A stretch of 64,000 nucleotides of DNA from Typha latifolia (Eukaryota; Streptophyta; Magnoliopsida; Poales; Typhaceae), in the NCBI GenBank assembly GCA_019914945.1, contig CM034108.1, forward strand, positions 11,162,280-11,226,279. Direction: 5' to 3'. Every line of letters starts with the position of its first letter. The first letter of the stretch is position 1. A model generated the notes under the pieces. That model was given only the letters and a program-made list of their open reading frames with translations. It was not told where the DNA came from and ran no database searches. Below, piece by piece: positions 46,685 to 58,700 of the stretch. Position numbers and translations under genes: made by a program.

Positions 46685-48753
46685 GCAATCAGTTTTAATT
46701 ACCCGAGGATGAGGCCCTATACGCGTCTATATACTATCTAAGTGTATTCATGTAAACTTATAAACTTCAAGCTGCTCATCATTTAATCTTCTTGCATATA
46801 TTTTAGATAGTAATCACCATAAGAATCATTTGCTCTCATATGGCAGTTGTCCAGTGTGGAGTAGTGTTGCACTTATTCTACTTTTTCTAATGCAATATGA
46901 TGAAGATCCTCATTCCTACTCATTTGTAAATAATGGTTGTATCATTTTGAGTACATTCACATGTATAGAATTATCTTGATCTCAATAGACGGTACTGTAT
47001 TTCCTTATGCTGCATGATGTTTGTCATTTGTTAGCTTCCCTTTGTAAAGGTGAAATAACAGCATTTCGTTTAGTAGTTAAGTTGATTTCAGCTTCGTATA
47101 GTTTCATTTTATTGTCCAGCATGATAGTGGTGAATGCCTCTGAATTTTTTCGTTGTTATTATTGACAAATATAATATACTAGCTTATATTCGTCTGACAT
47201 ATTAATTATTTCAGACTGACAGTGTTGTTATGTGTTAAGCTATAAAAGTGAGCCCAATCTGAGTTCTAACATGTAAGTAAAAGAGTACTTAGTTGACAGG
47301 GTTATCATCGAAAATTATTAATGAAGCTATATATCGCGAGCTTGCTAATGGAGGCATACTAAACCATTTGAGATATAGTAAACTGCATCATTATTTGTAA
47401 GAATGGAGAAAATGAACTTTCAGTTAGGATCTTCAATTTGCCGTGTAGGGAAGGGCAGGCTTTAGTCCCTGAAACTATCATTTTCAAATTATTATTTTCT
47501 CTGTCTTTCCATTTTTTTAAGTAAGAACATTATTGGAGTTCTTCAACCCCTTAGCCACAAGGTTGATTTAGTCTGTTGATCAAGAATCTAGTAGCTTTTG
47601 GCATATTTATAGAATTCTTACCTAGATAAACTGTTGGAAAGTGTTTTGAATCATAGACAGAGTAGCAGATATGTTTGTTTTTGCTTCCAGTTGAGGTTGT
47701 ACATAGATGATTCTTTTTCCTCAAGTGGCATGTATCTTCTTTGATTTGTATCGAATTCAATTGCCAACTTGTTCTTTGATTTGTTCTCTTATTAGATGAA
47801 CAGTATACTCTCATCACTTTTTAGTGAAATGTGTCACTGATTTAGAGGAGTTTGCTACTATTTAATTATTAGTTATTCTATATTAGAAAATACTATTCTA
47901 AATTAGAATCAAATTATCCTTACTTTAGATTTGAAATACTATCCAAATTATTCTACACATATATAAAATTATAATTTTATTTTCAATTTAATTAAAGTTA
48001 TTTAAAAAAATCAAATATGAACCTCATATATCTCCATCCACGTATCTCATTATACTAATAACTTAATTATTTTTCTTAATTTTTCTGTTATATTTTTTCA
48101 CATATCTCTTTTCGACTACCACTTGCCTATCTCATTGTATATTAATAAATATGCATTACATAATTATAAGAGAGCACTTTCATCTAAATTTATAGATCAA
48201 ATCAATGTCATTTGAGTAAATTTTTCTATACTTCTTGACTGTTTTGTGGTCACCGGCGAAGAAAGTCATCGTCCGCGTCCATAACACGCTCAAATCATAA
48301 TCAATAGTCTCGAAATGTATGACTTTCTAGGCACGTTGGAATTCAATTTTTTTTTCAGCCATATGTTTGATTTAACTAGGGAAAAAAATATAGCTTTACC
48401 GTTGCTAGAACGAACAAAGAAATTGACATCCTACAAAGCATTATATCACACCATTGATTCATTCGATCCGACGGCCCTGATCGGAGACCCGGCTATCTAT
48501 AGGGGGTCGTCACTCGTCCGTCCTATCCAAGTCCCCCATGTATATGAGAATTTCCGACTCTTCTTTGTGGCCATCAACAAATTCCACAGTCCGCGCTAGG
48601 CGGAGGAAGACTTCATGCAAGAAAATAACCACATTTAAATGACCCAAAGCAATGCAAGCGCGGGTCCTGCATGTAGAAAAGTATTGTTATTGGAGCCCTT
48701 CCCTTCATAGGAGCTGCCTTCTTTCTCTCGTCCCATTTTGTTGTTTCCCAAAG
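46685..48753 (+). other. 3' flank of F and 5' flank of G
   Basis: Duplicate of 24210-26277. No gene is seen. A TATA-like TATCTATAGG lies near 48494. A single-base difference in the G run after it changes the spurious upstream ORF relative to unit 1, which argues against coding. Confidence 0.5.
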
Positions 48754-51210
48754 ATGGTAGCTTCAAGCAATCCGTGGCGTACTTTATTATTCTTCTTCTC
48801 CGTTCTTATTCTTCTCTTCCAGCCTCCTCTCCTCCTTGCAACAGACACCATCTCTGCCAATCAATCTCTCTCGGGGACGACCCAGAAGCTCATCTCCCAA
48901 GGTGGCAAATTTGCTCTCGGCTTCTTCCAAATAGGTAACTCTTCCCAAAATTGGTACATAGGAATATGGTACAATACTATCTCACAGAAAACATCAGTTT
49001 GGATTGCCAATCGAGAGAACCCAATTGCAGACCCTTCCTTTTCTGAGCTCAGAATCTCTGATGATGGCAACCTTGTCCTCCTCAACCAGTCCAAGTCCAT
49101 AGTTTGGTCTACAAATGCAAATATAACATCCAATTCCTCTGTTGCTGTGATCCTTCACAGTGGAAATCTTGTTTTGAGAGATGGGTATGACAGTTCTAAG
49201 GTTTTCTGGCAAAGTATAGACCACCCAACAAATACTTGGCTCCCTGGATCCAAGCTTGGGCTCAACAAGGCGAGTGGAGTTGATCAGAGGCTTATTTCTT
49301 GGAAGAATTCAGAAGACCCAGCTCCCGGGATCTTCTCCCTTGAGCTGGACCCAAATGGGACTAGCCAATACTTCATACAATGGAACAAAACTAGGGACTA
49401 TTGGACTAGTGGGACTTGGAATGGCCAAATCTTTAGCTCGGTCCCAGAGATGACAGCGGGTTATAACTACGACTTCCAGTTTGTGAACAATTCAGAAGAG
49501 AGCTACTTCACGTACTCTGTTAAAGATGACTCAATCACCTCCAGATTTGTCATGGATATCTCTGGCCAAATCAAGCAGTTAACTTGGATTGAGACTTCAC
49601 AGGAATGGATACTGTTCTGGTCCCAGCCTAAAGCTCAGTGTGATGTTTATGCTTTATGTGGGCCTTTTGGAAGCTGTAATGAGATTGCATTACCCAACTG
49701 CAACTGCTTAAAGGGATTCAGCGAAAGGGATGCAAGTGGTTGGGCTTTGAGTGATCACAGTGGGGGATGTGTAAGGAATTCTCCATTGCGATGCAGCATT
49801 AAACATTCTGGGATGAAGACGGGGAAGGATAAGTTTTATACTATGGATAGTGTGAGATTGCCTGATAATTCTCAGAGTTCAGATGCTAGGACTGCTGAAG
49901 ACTGTGAATTGGCTTGCCTAAGCAACTGCTCTTGTACTGCCTACTCCTATGCCAGTGGATGCACTCTATGGTATGGTGACTTAGTTAATTTACAAGACCA
50001 ATATAATGGTACTGGTGGTGGAACTCTTAATCTTCGCCTCGCTGCTTCAGAGTTTCCTAGTTCCAAGAGCAACGGTGGACTTGTAATTGGTTTGGCTGTT
50101 GGTGGAACTGCAGCAATTCTTACTTGCCTCGCAGTTATTTTCCTCCTAGTTTGGCGACATCGGAGACAAATGCTTCAAAGAATACCAAAGACAGCCGGAG
50201 GTGCTCTGGTGGCATTTCGGTACAGCGATCTGCAGCTTGTGACAAAGAACTTTGCGGAGAAATAGGGGGGAGGTGGATTCGGTTCTGTTTTCAAGGGATT
50301 ATTACCTGATTCAACTGTTATAGCTGTGAAGAAGCTTGATGGGCTTCATCAGGGAGAGAAGCAGTTCCGAGCTGAAGTGAGCACGATCGGAACAATTCAG
50401 CATCTTAACTTGGTTCGACTTCTTGGGTTTTGCTCTGGAGGAACAAGAAGGCTACTGGTGTATGAGTACATGCCAAATGGTTCACTAGACAAGCAGCTAT
50501 TTCAGAACACTCCGACGGTCTTGGACTGGAACGCAAGGTACCAAATTGCTCTTGGAATCGGAAGAGGACTAGTCTATCTGCATGAGAAGTGCAGGGACTG
50601 CATCATACACTGCGACATTAAGCCGGAGAACATTCTCTTGGATGCGTCCTTTGTTCCAAAAGTGGCGGATTTCGGATTAGCGAAGCTTGTAGGCCGAGAT
50701 TTCAGCCGAGTTTTAACTACACTGAGAGGAACAAGAGGTTATCTCGCACCGGAGTGGATAACCGGAGTGGCTATCACTGCAAAAGCTGATGTTTATAGTT
50801 ACGGCATGATGCTTTTCGAGATTATATCTGGCAGGAGAAACAGAGAGCAAGGGGAGGGAGGAAGAGCATCTTTCTTCCCTACACTTGCTGCAACCAAACT
50901 TATGAAAGGGAATCTGGAGGGCTTGTTAGATCCCAGGTTAGATGGTGGTGCCAACTTTGAAGAGCTTGAAAGAGCTTGTAAAGTAGCATGCTGGTGCATT
51001 CAAGACGATGAGAGTTCTAGGCCAACAATGGGTCAAATTGTCCAAATCCTAGAGGGATTTCTTGAAGTTAACACACCACCAATTCCACGATCTCTTCGAG
51101 CTCTTGGAGAAAGTCCAGATTACATAAATTTCTTTTCAGACATGTCATCGAATCAAAGTTCTCAGGTGCGGAGTACCGCTTCCAGTAGCCCTCAAGCTAA
51201 AAGCATGTAG
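48754..51210 (+). pseudogene. G-type lectin S-receptor-like kinase, copy G, nonsense at the kinase start
   Basis: The frame from the conserved start encodes signal peptide, lectin, S-locus, EGF/PAN, membrane helix and juxtamembrane segment. It stops at TAG 50263-50265 (codon 504), where all other copies have TTG (Leu) just before the Gly-rich loop GGGGFG. Downstream, the same frame stays open to TAG at 51210 with an intact kinase (AVKK, HCD, DFG, GTRGYLAPEW, ACWCIQ, end AKSM). A single point mutation therefore separates a 503-residue membrane-anchored ectodomain from its kinase. As transcribed it would give a kinase-less receptor-like protein. The first about 1200 bases equal D. An in-frame ATG at 48652 would add 34 residues. 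It is either a pseudogene or a truncated receptor. Confidence 0.88.
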
Positions 51211-52758
51211 GCAATCAGTTTTAGTATTCGAGGATGTGGCCCTATATGCGTCTATATACTATCTGAATAAGTGTATTGATATAAAATTATAAACTTCAAG
51301 CTGGCCATCATGTAAGCTTCTTCCATATATTTTAGACAGTAATCACCTTAAGAATCAGATGCTCTCATATGGCCGTCGTAGAGTAGTGTAACACTTATTG
51401 TACTTTTTCTAATGCATCAATACTCATTTGCAAATAATGGTTGTATGTATCTTTTCCTTATGCTGCATGATGTTTGTCATCTGTTAACTTCTCTTTTCTC
51501 TTTGTAGAAGAGTAATAACAGCATTTTGTTTAGTAGTTAAGTTGACTTCAGTTTCTTATAGTTTCATTTAATTGTCCTGCTTCATAGTGGTGAATACCTC
51601 TGATTTTTTTCATCGTTATTATTGACGAATATAATTGTTTCAGAATGACTGTTGTTATATGTTAAGCTATAAATATGAGCCCAATCTGAGTTCTAACATG
51701 TAAGTAAAAGAGTACTTAGTAGACCGTGTTTTCACCGAAAATTATATCGTGAACTTGCTAATGGATGCATATAAACTATGAGAAGCTGAAATCCAAGTAA
51801 ACTGCATGATTATTTGCAACAATGGAGAAAAAGAACTTTCAAATTAAAAAACAATCATCAAATAATTTGAAATACTATTCAAATTATTCTACATTTGTGT
51901 GTAATTATATTTTGACTTTCAATTTGACTAAAGTTATTTTAAAAATCCTTTCAAATCTCTCCCACCATCTATATATCTATATCCATGTAACTCATTCTAC
52001 AAATTAAAAATCTTGGCTCAGGGTTTTTCTCATATTTTTTTTCAATTTTTTCATATATTTTCTTTCTTACTATCCACTTAACTTATTTTATATTTATAAG
52101 TATGCGTTACATACTTTTAACCAAATAATAAATTTTTAAAAAAACAAGAGCTCTTTAATTTAAATTTATATATTAAATTAATGTTATTTGAGTTAATATT
52201 TTGCTTCTCATTCTCATTGTTGTGGTCATGGGCATAGAAAGTCATCGTTTGCGTCAATAACAAGCTCAAATCATGGTCAATAACATGTTGGTCTTCATTT
52301 TTTTCCAGTCAAATGTTTGATTTAAAGAGGAAAAAAATATCTCTTTACCTTTGCCAGAAGAAATTGAGACGAAGTGTTACATCTCACCGTTGATTCATTC
52401 GATCGAACGGTCCATATAGCTGAGAATTTCTGACTCTTCTTTGTGGTCATCAACAAATTCTACAGCAAGAGGAAGACTTTAAAATCCTAACGCCACTCGG
52501 AAAGTAACCCATTTAAATGACTCAAGAGAAATGCAAGCGTAGGTCCCGCATTTGGAAGTCTTGTAATTGGAGCCCTTCCTCGGACCTAACCGAGGGGTTT
52601 CATTGGAGACTTACTTCTGGGTTAGGATTCTCAGCAACCAATAAAAGCACACGGCGAACAGTACATTCATGGAATTATAGGGAGAAATGAAAAATTCTCC
52701 AGATATTAATATAGTAACTACCTTCTTCTTTCTCTCGCCCCATTTTGTTTCCCCAAAG
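51211..52758 (+). promoter_or_regulatory. 3' flank of G and 5' flank of H
   Basis: No gene is seen. The 3' flank of G (to about 51826) is followed by the H upstream region, which recurs at positions 1-848. CCAATAAAAG at about 52638-52647 is a plausible CAAT/TATA-like core, about 115 bases before the H start. Confidence 0.45.
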
Positions 52759-55260
52759 ATGGCAGCTTCAAGCAATCCATGGCGTACTTTATTATTCTAC
52801 TTCTCCGTTCTTATTCTTCTCTTCCAACCTGCTCTCCTCCAAGAAACTGACACCATCTCTTCCAACCAATCTCTCTCCGGGACCCAGGAGCTCATCTCCC
52901 AAGGTTACCAATTTACTCTCGGCTTCTTCCAAACAGACAACTCTTCCCAAAATTGGTACATGGGAATCTGGTACAATACTGTCTCACAGTTAACATCAGT
53001 TTGGATTGCCAATCGAGAGAACCCAATTGCAGACCCTTCCTTTTCTGAGCTCAGAATCTCTGACGATGGCAACCTTGTCCTCCTCAACCAGTCCAAGTCC
53101 GTAGTTTGGTCTACAAAAGCAAATATAACATCCAATTCCTCTGTTGCTGTGATCCTTGACAGTGGAAATCTTGTTTTGAGAGATGGCTACGACAGTTCTA
53201 AGGTTTTCTGGCAAAGTATAAACCACCCAACAAATACTTGGCTCCCTGGAGCCAAGCTTGGGTTCAACAAGATGAGCGGAGTTGATCAGAGGCTTAGTTC
53301 TTGGAAGAATTTAGAAGACCCAGCTCCTGGGATCTTCTCTCTTGAGCTGGACCCAAATTGGACTAGCCAATACGTCATACAATGGAACAAAACACGGGAC
53401 TATTGGACTAGTGGGGCTTGGAATGGGAAAATCTTTGGCTTGGTCCCAGAGATGATAGCGGGGGCTTGGAATGGGCAAGTCTCTAACTCGGTCCAACAGA
53501 TGACGGGGGCTTATAACTACGACTTTCAATTTGTGAACAATTCAGAAGAGAGCTACTTCACGTACTCTGTTAAAGATGACTCAATCACCTCCAGACTTAT
53601 CATGGATATCTCTGGCCAAATCAAGCAGTTTACTTGGATTGAGGCTTCACAGGAATGGATACTGTTCTGGTCCCAGCCAAAAGCTCAGTGTGATGTTTAT
53701 GCTCTATGTGGGCCTTTTGGAAGCTGTAATGAGAACGCATTGCCCAACTGCAACTGCTTAAAGGGATTCAGCGAAAGGGATGCAAGTGGTTGGGCTTTGA
53801 GTGATCATAGTGGGGGATGTGTAAGGAATTCTCCATTGCGATGCAACATTAAACATTCTGGGATGAAGACGGGGAAGGATAAGTTTTATACTATGGATAG
53901 TGTGAGATTGCCTGATAATTCTCAGAGTTCAGATGCTAGGACTGCTGAAGACTGTGAATTGGCTTGCCTAAGCAACTGCTCTTGTACTGCCTACTCCTAT
54001 GCCAGTGGATGCTCTCTATGGTATGGTGACTTACTTAATTTACAAGACCAATATAATGGCACTGGGGGAGGAACTCTTAACCTTCGCCTCGCTGCTTCAG
54101 AGTTTCCTAGTTCCAAGAGCAACGGTGGACTTGTAATTGGTTCGGCTGTTGGTGGAACTGCAGCAATTCTTACTTGCCTCGCAGTTATTTTCATCCTAGT
54201 TTGGCGACGTCGGAGACAAAGGCTTCAAAGAATAACAAAGACAGCCGGAGGTGCTCTGGTGGCATTTCGGTACAGCGATCTGAAGCTTGTGACAAAGAAC
54301 TTTGCGGAGAAATTGGGGGGAGGTGGCTTTGGTTCTGTTTTCAAGGGATTATTACCTGATTCAACTGTAATAGCTGTGAAGAAGCTTGATGGGCTTCATC
54401 AGGGAGAGAAGCAGTTCCGAGCCGAAGTGAGCACGATTGGAATAATTCAGCATCTTAACTTGGTTCGACTTCTTGGTTTTTGCTCTGGAGGAACAAATAG
54501 GCTACTGGTGTATGAGTACATGCCAAATGGTTCACTAGACAAGCAGCTATTTCAGAACACTCCGACGGTCTTGGACTGGAACACAAGGTACCAAATTTCT
54601 CTTGGAATCGCAAGAGGACTAGTCTATCTGCATGAGAAGTGCAGGGACTGCATCATACACTGCGACATTAAGCCGGAGAACATTCTCTTGGATGCATCCT
54701 TTATTCCAAAAGTGGCGGATTTCGGATTGGCGAAGCTTGTAGGCCGAGATTTCAGCCGAGTTTTAACTACACTGAGAGGAACAATAGGCTATCTCGCGCC
54801 GGAGTGGATAACTGGTGTGGCTATCACTGCGAAAGCTGATGTTTATAGTTATGGCATGATGCTTTTCGAGATTATATCAGGCAGGAGAAACACAGAGCAA
54901 GGGGAGGGAGGGAGAGCATCTTTCTTTCCTACACTTGCTGCAACCAAACTTATGGAAGGGAATCTAGAGGGCTTGTTAGATCCCAGGTTAGATGGTGATG
55001 CCAACTTTGAAGAACTTGAAAGATCTTGTAAAGTGGCATGTTGGAGCATTCAAGATGATGAGAGTTCTAGGCCAACAATGGGTCAGATTGTCCAAATCCT
55101 AGAGGGATTTCTTGAAGTTAACACGCCACCGATTCCACGATCTCTTCGAGCTCTTGGAGAAAGTCCAGATTACATAAATTTCTTTTCAGATATGTCATCG
55201 AATCAAAGTTCTCCTATGCGGAGCGACGCTTCCACTAGCTCTCAAGCTAAAAGCCTGTAG
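52759..55260 (+). CDS. G-type lectin S-receptor-like kinase, copy H
   Basis: An 833-residue single-exon receptor kinase, the longest copy. It has signal peptide, lectin, S-locus, EGF/PAN, membrane helix (from about 457) and kinase with GGGGFG (520-525), Lys541, HCD (634-636) and DFG. A 48-bp tandem duplication in the S-locus region (units starting at 53413 and 53461, both GGGGCTTGGAATGGG) inserts 16 residues. The first unit resembles the D/G version (VPEM) and the second resembles the A version (SVQQM). It ends QAKSL, whereas A, B, D and E stop six codons earlier by CAA to TAA. Its signal peptide end (LLQETDTIS) and lectin segment (FTLGFFQTDNSS) are the most divergent in the cluster. An in-frame ATG at 52687 would add 24 residues. 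Probably functional. Confidence 0.93.
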   Translation: MAASSNPWRTLLFYFSVLILLFQPALLQETDTISSNQSLSGTQELISQGYQFTLGFFQTDNSSQNWYMGIWYNTVSQLTSVWIANRENPIADPSFSELRISDDGNLVLLNQSKSVVWSTKANITSNSSVAVILDSGNLVLRDGYDSSKVFWQSINHPTNTWLPGAKLGFNKMSGVDQRLSSWKNLEDPAPGIFSLELDPNWTSQYVIQWNKTRDYWTSGAWNGKIFGLVPEMIAGAWNGQVSNSVQQMTGAYNYDFQFVNNSEESYFTYSVKDDSITSRLIMDISGQIKQFTWIEASQEWILFWSQPKAQCDVYALCGPFGSCNENALPNCNCLKGFSERDASGWALSDHSGGCVRNSPLRCNIKHSGMKTGKDKFYTMDSVRLPDNSQSSDARTAEDCELACLSNCSCTAYSYASGCSLWYGDLLNLQDQYNGTGGGTLNLRLAASEFPSSKSNGGLVIGSAVGGTAAILTCLAVIFILVWRRRRQRLQRITKTAGGALVAFRYSDLKLVTKNFAEKLGGGGFGSVFKGLLPDSTVIAVKKLDGLHQGEKQFRAEVSTIGIIQHLNLVRLLGFCSGGTNRLLVYEYMPNGSLDKQLFQNTPTVLDWNTRYQISLGIARGLVYLHEKCRDCIIHCDIKPENILLDASFIPKVADFGLAKLVGRDFSRVLTTLRGTIGYLAPEWITGVAITAKADVYSYGMMLFEIISGRRNTEQGEGGRASFFPTLAATKLMEGNLEGLLDPRLDGDANFEELERSCKVACWSIQDDESSRPTMGQIVQILEGFLEVNTPPIPRSLRALGESPDYINFFSDMSSNQSSPMRSDASTSSQAKSL

Positions 55261-55751
55261 AGCGTAGACAATCGGTTTGCATTATAAATACTTCCTATTT
55301 CACTATGTTTTTAATCAATTTGTTTTAAAAGTTTCTCACAACTACACATGCAAAAGAATTGAATAATTATGTTATACCTATTTTCAAGGTGTTTTTCTCT
55401 AAACATTACATAGAAAAGAAATCTAAGTTCTAAAAATGCATGTTCTCTCAGTGTCATACTCCCGTTTTAATGCGACAACTTTAATGAGTGGATTATTTGA
55501 AGGCATACTTCATTTCAAAAGAGATACACAAGAGATAACATTCATTGCTATTTTAAAGATATTCAACCAATCACATCGAGAAACGCATGCATCATGATCC
55601 TAATATAATCTTTATTCCTCGCTAGTATTGCAATCGTTCATACCTTTCTCAATAGTATAGTTTAAGTGCACAAGGGCAAGACTAGAAACCTAGTTGCTGT
55701 TGTCTTCCCTTCCCATTGAGCGCTAATTTTTATCCTTAATTTTCTTTCATA
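55261..55751 (+). other. Shortened 3' flank of H
   Basis: Right after the stop, GACAATCGG is joined to TTTGCATTATAAATAC. In the A flank these pieces lie about 970 bases apart (6264 and 7238), so H has lost the usual downstream UTR sequence. The rest shows the empty sites of the Mutator-like and copia insertions. Confidence 0.7.
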
Positions 55752-55756
55752 AATTT

Positions 55757-58700
55757 TGTATGACCCGCACCAAACATGTGCCCCTCACATGGGTAGAACT
55801 CACGTGATTATTACATAACTTACTGGTCAATGTTTCGACTCAATATATAAAAGAAAAACCCCACATTTCCATAAATACTACAGACAGAAGATGCCCAAAA
55901 CACCAAGGTCATAACAAACCCAAAATACATATCTATAAAAATATAAATCAATGCTCATGTAGGAGCTATAAACTATTTAGCTTAATTTACATGAATAGAA
56001 TAAGATAAGAAATAGAAGATTAATCACTAGTGTTCGCTAGATCCTCCACGGCCTCGTGGTTATCTACTAATTTGAAAATAATTTCACCAAATGATGGTAA
56101 GCATAAAGCTCAGTAAGTATCCACTGTTATAGTTTAAAAGTAGTGCAATGAATAATATAACAATAAGTAAATATAATATGCGCATCATGATCAAATCAAT
56201 GTATAACTATCCCCTACTCAATATACTCATCGAAAGTGCACATGTATTAGCAATCGATATCCTACCATACATCAATTCGGACTATCAAGTTCTTAAACTC
56301 AAGCTCACACCGAGCTTCACCTATAGACCACGTCAACACTATATCACATGATGCATTATCTTAGGCTATTAAGTCTGTAACATAATCTCATGTAAAACTA
56401 TGCCCATAGGCCATATTAATACTCGCACCCGACAACGCACATATTCCTAAGAGAAGGTAGATCCTAGCGATAGAATCACCAGCCCATCACTCGACGAACA
56501 ACATGACCAATTGTTCACCACTACAAACTAAGAACCCCAATCATATGCTTATCACATAGGTAAGTATTACAAATCGATACTACCATCCAAGCCTTTGACT
56601 CCACATCATCGTACCATCGTGTAAAAATTATAAGTCGTCACTCACCATACGTCATCGGGTATCGCTAGGTCTACATCATTCTCCCTTTCTCTCTATATTA
56701 AGTATCCTAAAGGGTGTGGCTCTCGTCGATCGATAGTAAATCATCCATCGGCCAGCGAAACGGTTGCTTGATTATTTGTGATCAACAGATTAAGACCTCA
56801 GGCGTGGGCCCAAATATATATAAGTATAATAATATCCCCTGCCCCTAACCTTGGCTGGGGAGGTGTCGGGTTTGTCGAGATGTAGTAGCAACTCTCTTTA
56901 TGGTCGTGCACGAGTGAAAGTAACGTGATATTATATAACACAACAAGCATAATGAACACATATCATTATCATTTAATACGGTGCTAACGCACATGATCAT
57001 GCCCAATAAATATGCGTAGAAATCATGACACGCAAAATCTTACTTAATAGCAAAATAAGATTAGCATGCACTACGTGCAACAATAATACTAAGAAAAATG
57101 TATACACATGATGATGTGAATGTGATGATATCATAACGTAAGTTATTTTATTTTCTACACTACTCCTAGATTATAAAAGTTTTACTTGCTTGAACTGCTT
57201 TTCTGATACTAGTTGCCACTACGTCACATGATCATTCTCATAGAGTACGAAGTCCAACTCAATAAGGAAAGTAATAAAAAAGCATAAGTGATTAATTAAA
57301 TAACTCTACTAACCTTCTTTATAGGCTTAGGTAGGTCAATCTACGGATTCTTATATTTATTAATTGGGTTGAGCTAGCATAGTCGTACCAAGGCCTGACA
57401 CGTTATAAAAAGTAATTAAAATAATTTACCTTGAACTAACATTCCACTAATTATTATTGATTAAAGTAAATCACATAGGCAATATTTAATTATTTTACTT
57501 CGTTAAATAAGACAACCTACTTAATACAATGTCCCTACAATAATCTGTATTAATTCTCCAACACAAGCAATTAATACAAATACACCTAGATATTTTAACC
57601 AAAATGTAATCGACCATGCTAAATCTCAATTATGAGTTACTTGTAATGGCACTCTTAGGCCATAGTCTGATTTATTAAAACTAATTTACAATAATGATAT
57701 GACTAGCAAGCGACCCTCTAAAATAATTAAATATATTTATGTTGACATAGATAATTAAACAAAGGATTTGAAAATAGATTAAAATCAATTGATCTATTTA
57801 GGTTAGCCCAAAGCTCAAAGAAATAGGCTGGGTGCAACCAACCCAAAAACCACCCACTAAGTTTTGGACCCGAAGCCCAAATTATCTAATAAAGCCACTT
57901 GGGCCAAGCAACACCCACAAACTTGGGCTAGGCTGTCTACAGCCCAACCACACCACAAGATGCTTTGTGAAACACCCAAACCTCCAAATACACATGTAAA
58001 CCGTGTGGGTAATTCTCCCCATACAGTGCATCACATGACCTATCAGTACAAGAATTTCACAAGGCACACAATAACATAATTTTACTATAATTAAACTCAA
58101 CCATAAGAGTCCGGATACAAGTTCCACAGGCCACAACAAGCCTTTCAAATATACATCCAAAATACAATGCTAAAGTCCAAAATATATCATCAATCATAAC
58201 GCCCTCGTAGGGGCTTAATACAGCTAAAAGACATACTGAAAAAGAAAGGCAGCTACTCCTCGCTACCCGCACCTGCGTCCCCTAGCTCTAAAATAATGCC
58301 ACCAAGAGGTGGTGAGCTTACAGCCCAACGAGTAGGATCTATACCATCTAAAATAATGACATCACATGTGTATATATATTGTATGCTTATATTTGCTAGC
58401 AATAATAATATACTTGTTAAGATGACTTAACATGAGTTACTACATCAATACAAATCGATAAAGATTATCAGTCACTATCCTGGAACATGCTAGTTCCTAA
58501 TGTATCAAGATAAGTCCACACAGATATAAAGCTTGATACAATCTCTTATTCATACACATCTCAATCATAGTGTTAACATGTTATGTATAGCAATAAAAGA
58601 ACAATTTAGTCATCTTAAGCCTGCCAAAGCATTAATTATACTTATCATCGCTCACCGAGCTATTCACCACACAGGGTAAATACTCTCAAGAAATAATCAT

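Larger units (their letters stand above)
27480..49956 (+). repeat. Tandem duplication unit 2 (about 22.48 kb)
   Basis: Direct repeat of unit 1, from the crossover point inside D to the equivalent position inside G. It contains the 3' half of D, a Mutator-like element, an LTR, gene E, a copia element, another LTR, fragment F and the 5' half of G. The internal order is the same as in unit 1. Confidence 0.9.

Noticed and set aside
50263..50265. Programmed stop-codon readthrough in G
   Set aside because: The context TAG-GGG does not resemble known plant readthrough contexts, so a plain nonsense mutation is simpler.
57864..58272. ORFs of 71-92 codons across the left edge of the nested LTR
   Set aside because: They cross the insertion boundary and have no recognisable domain.
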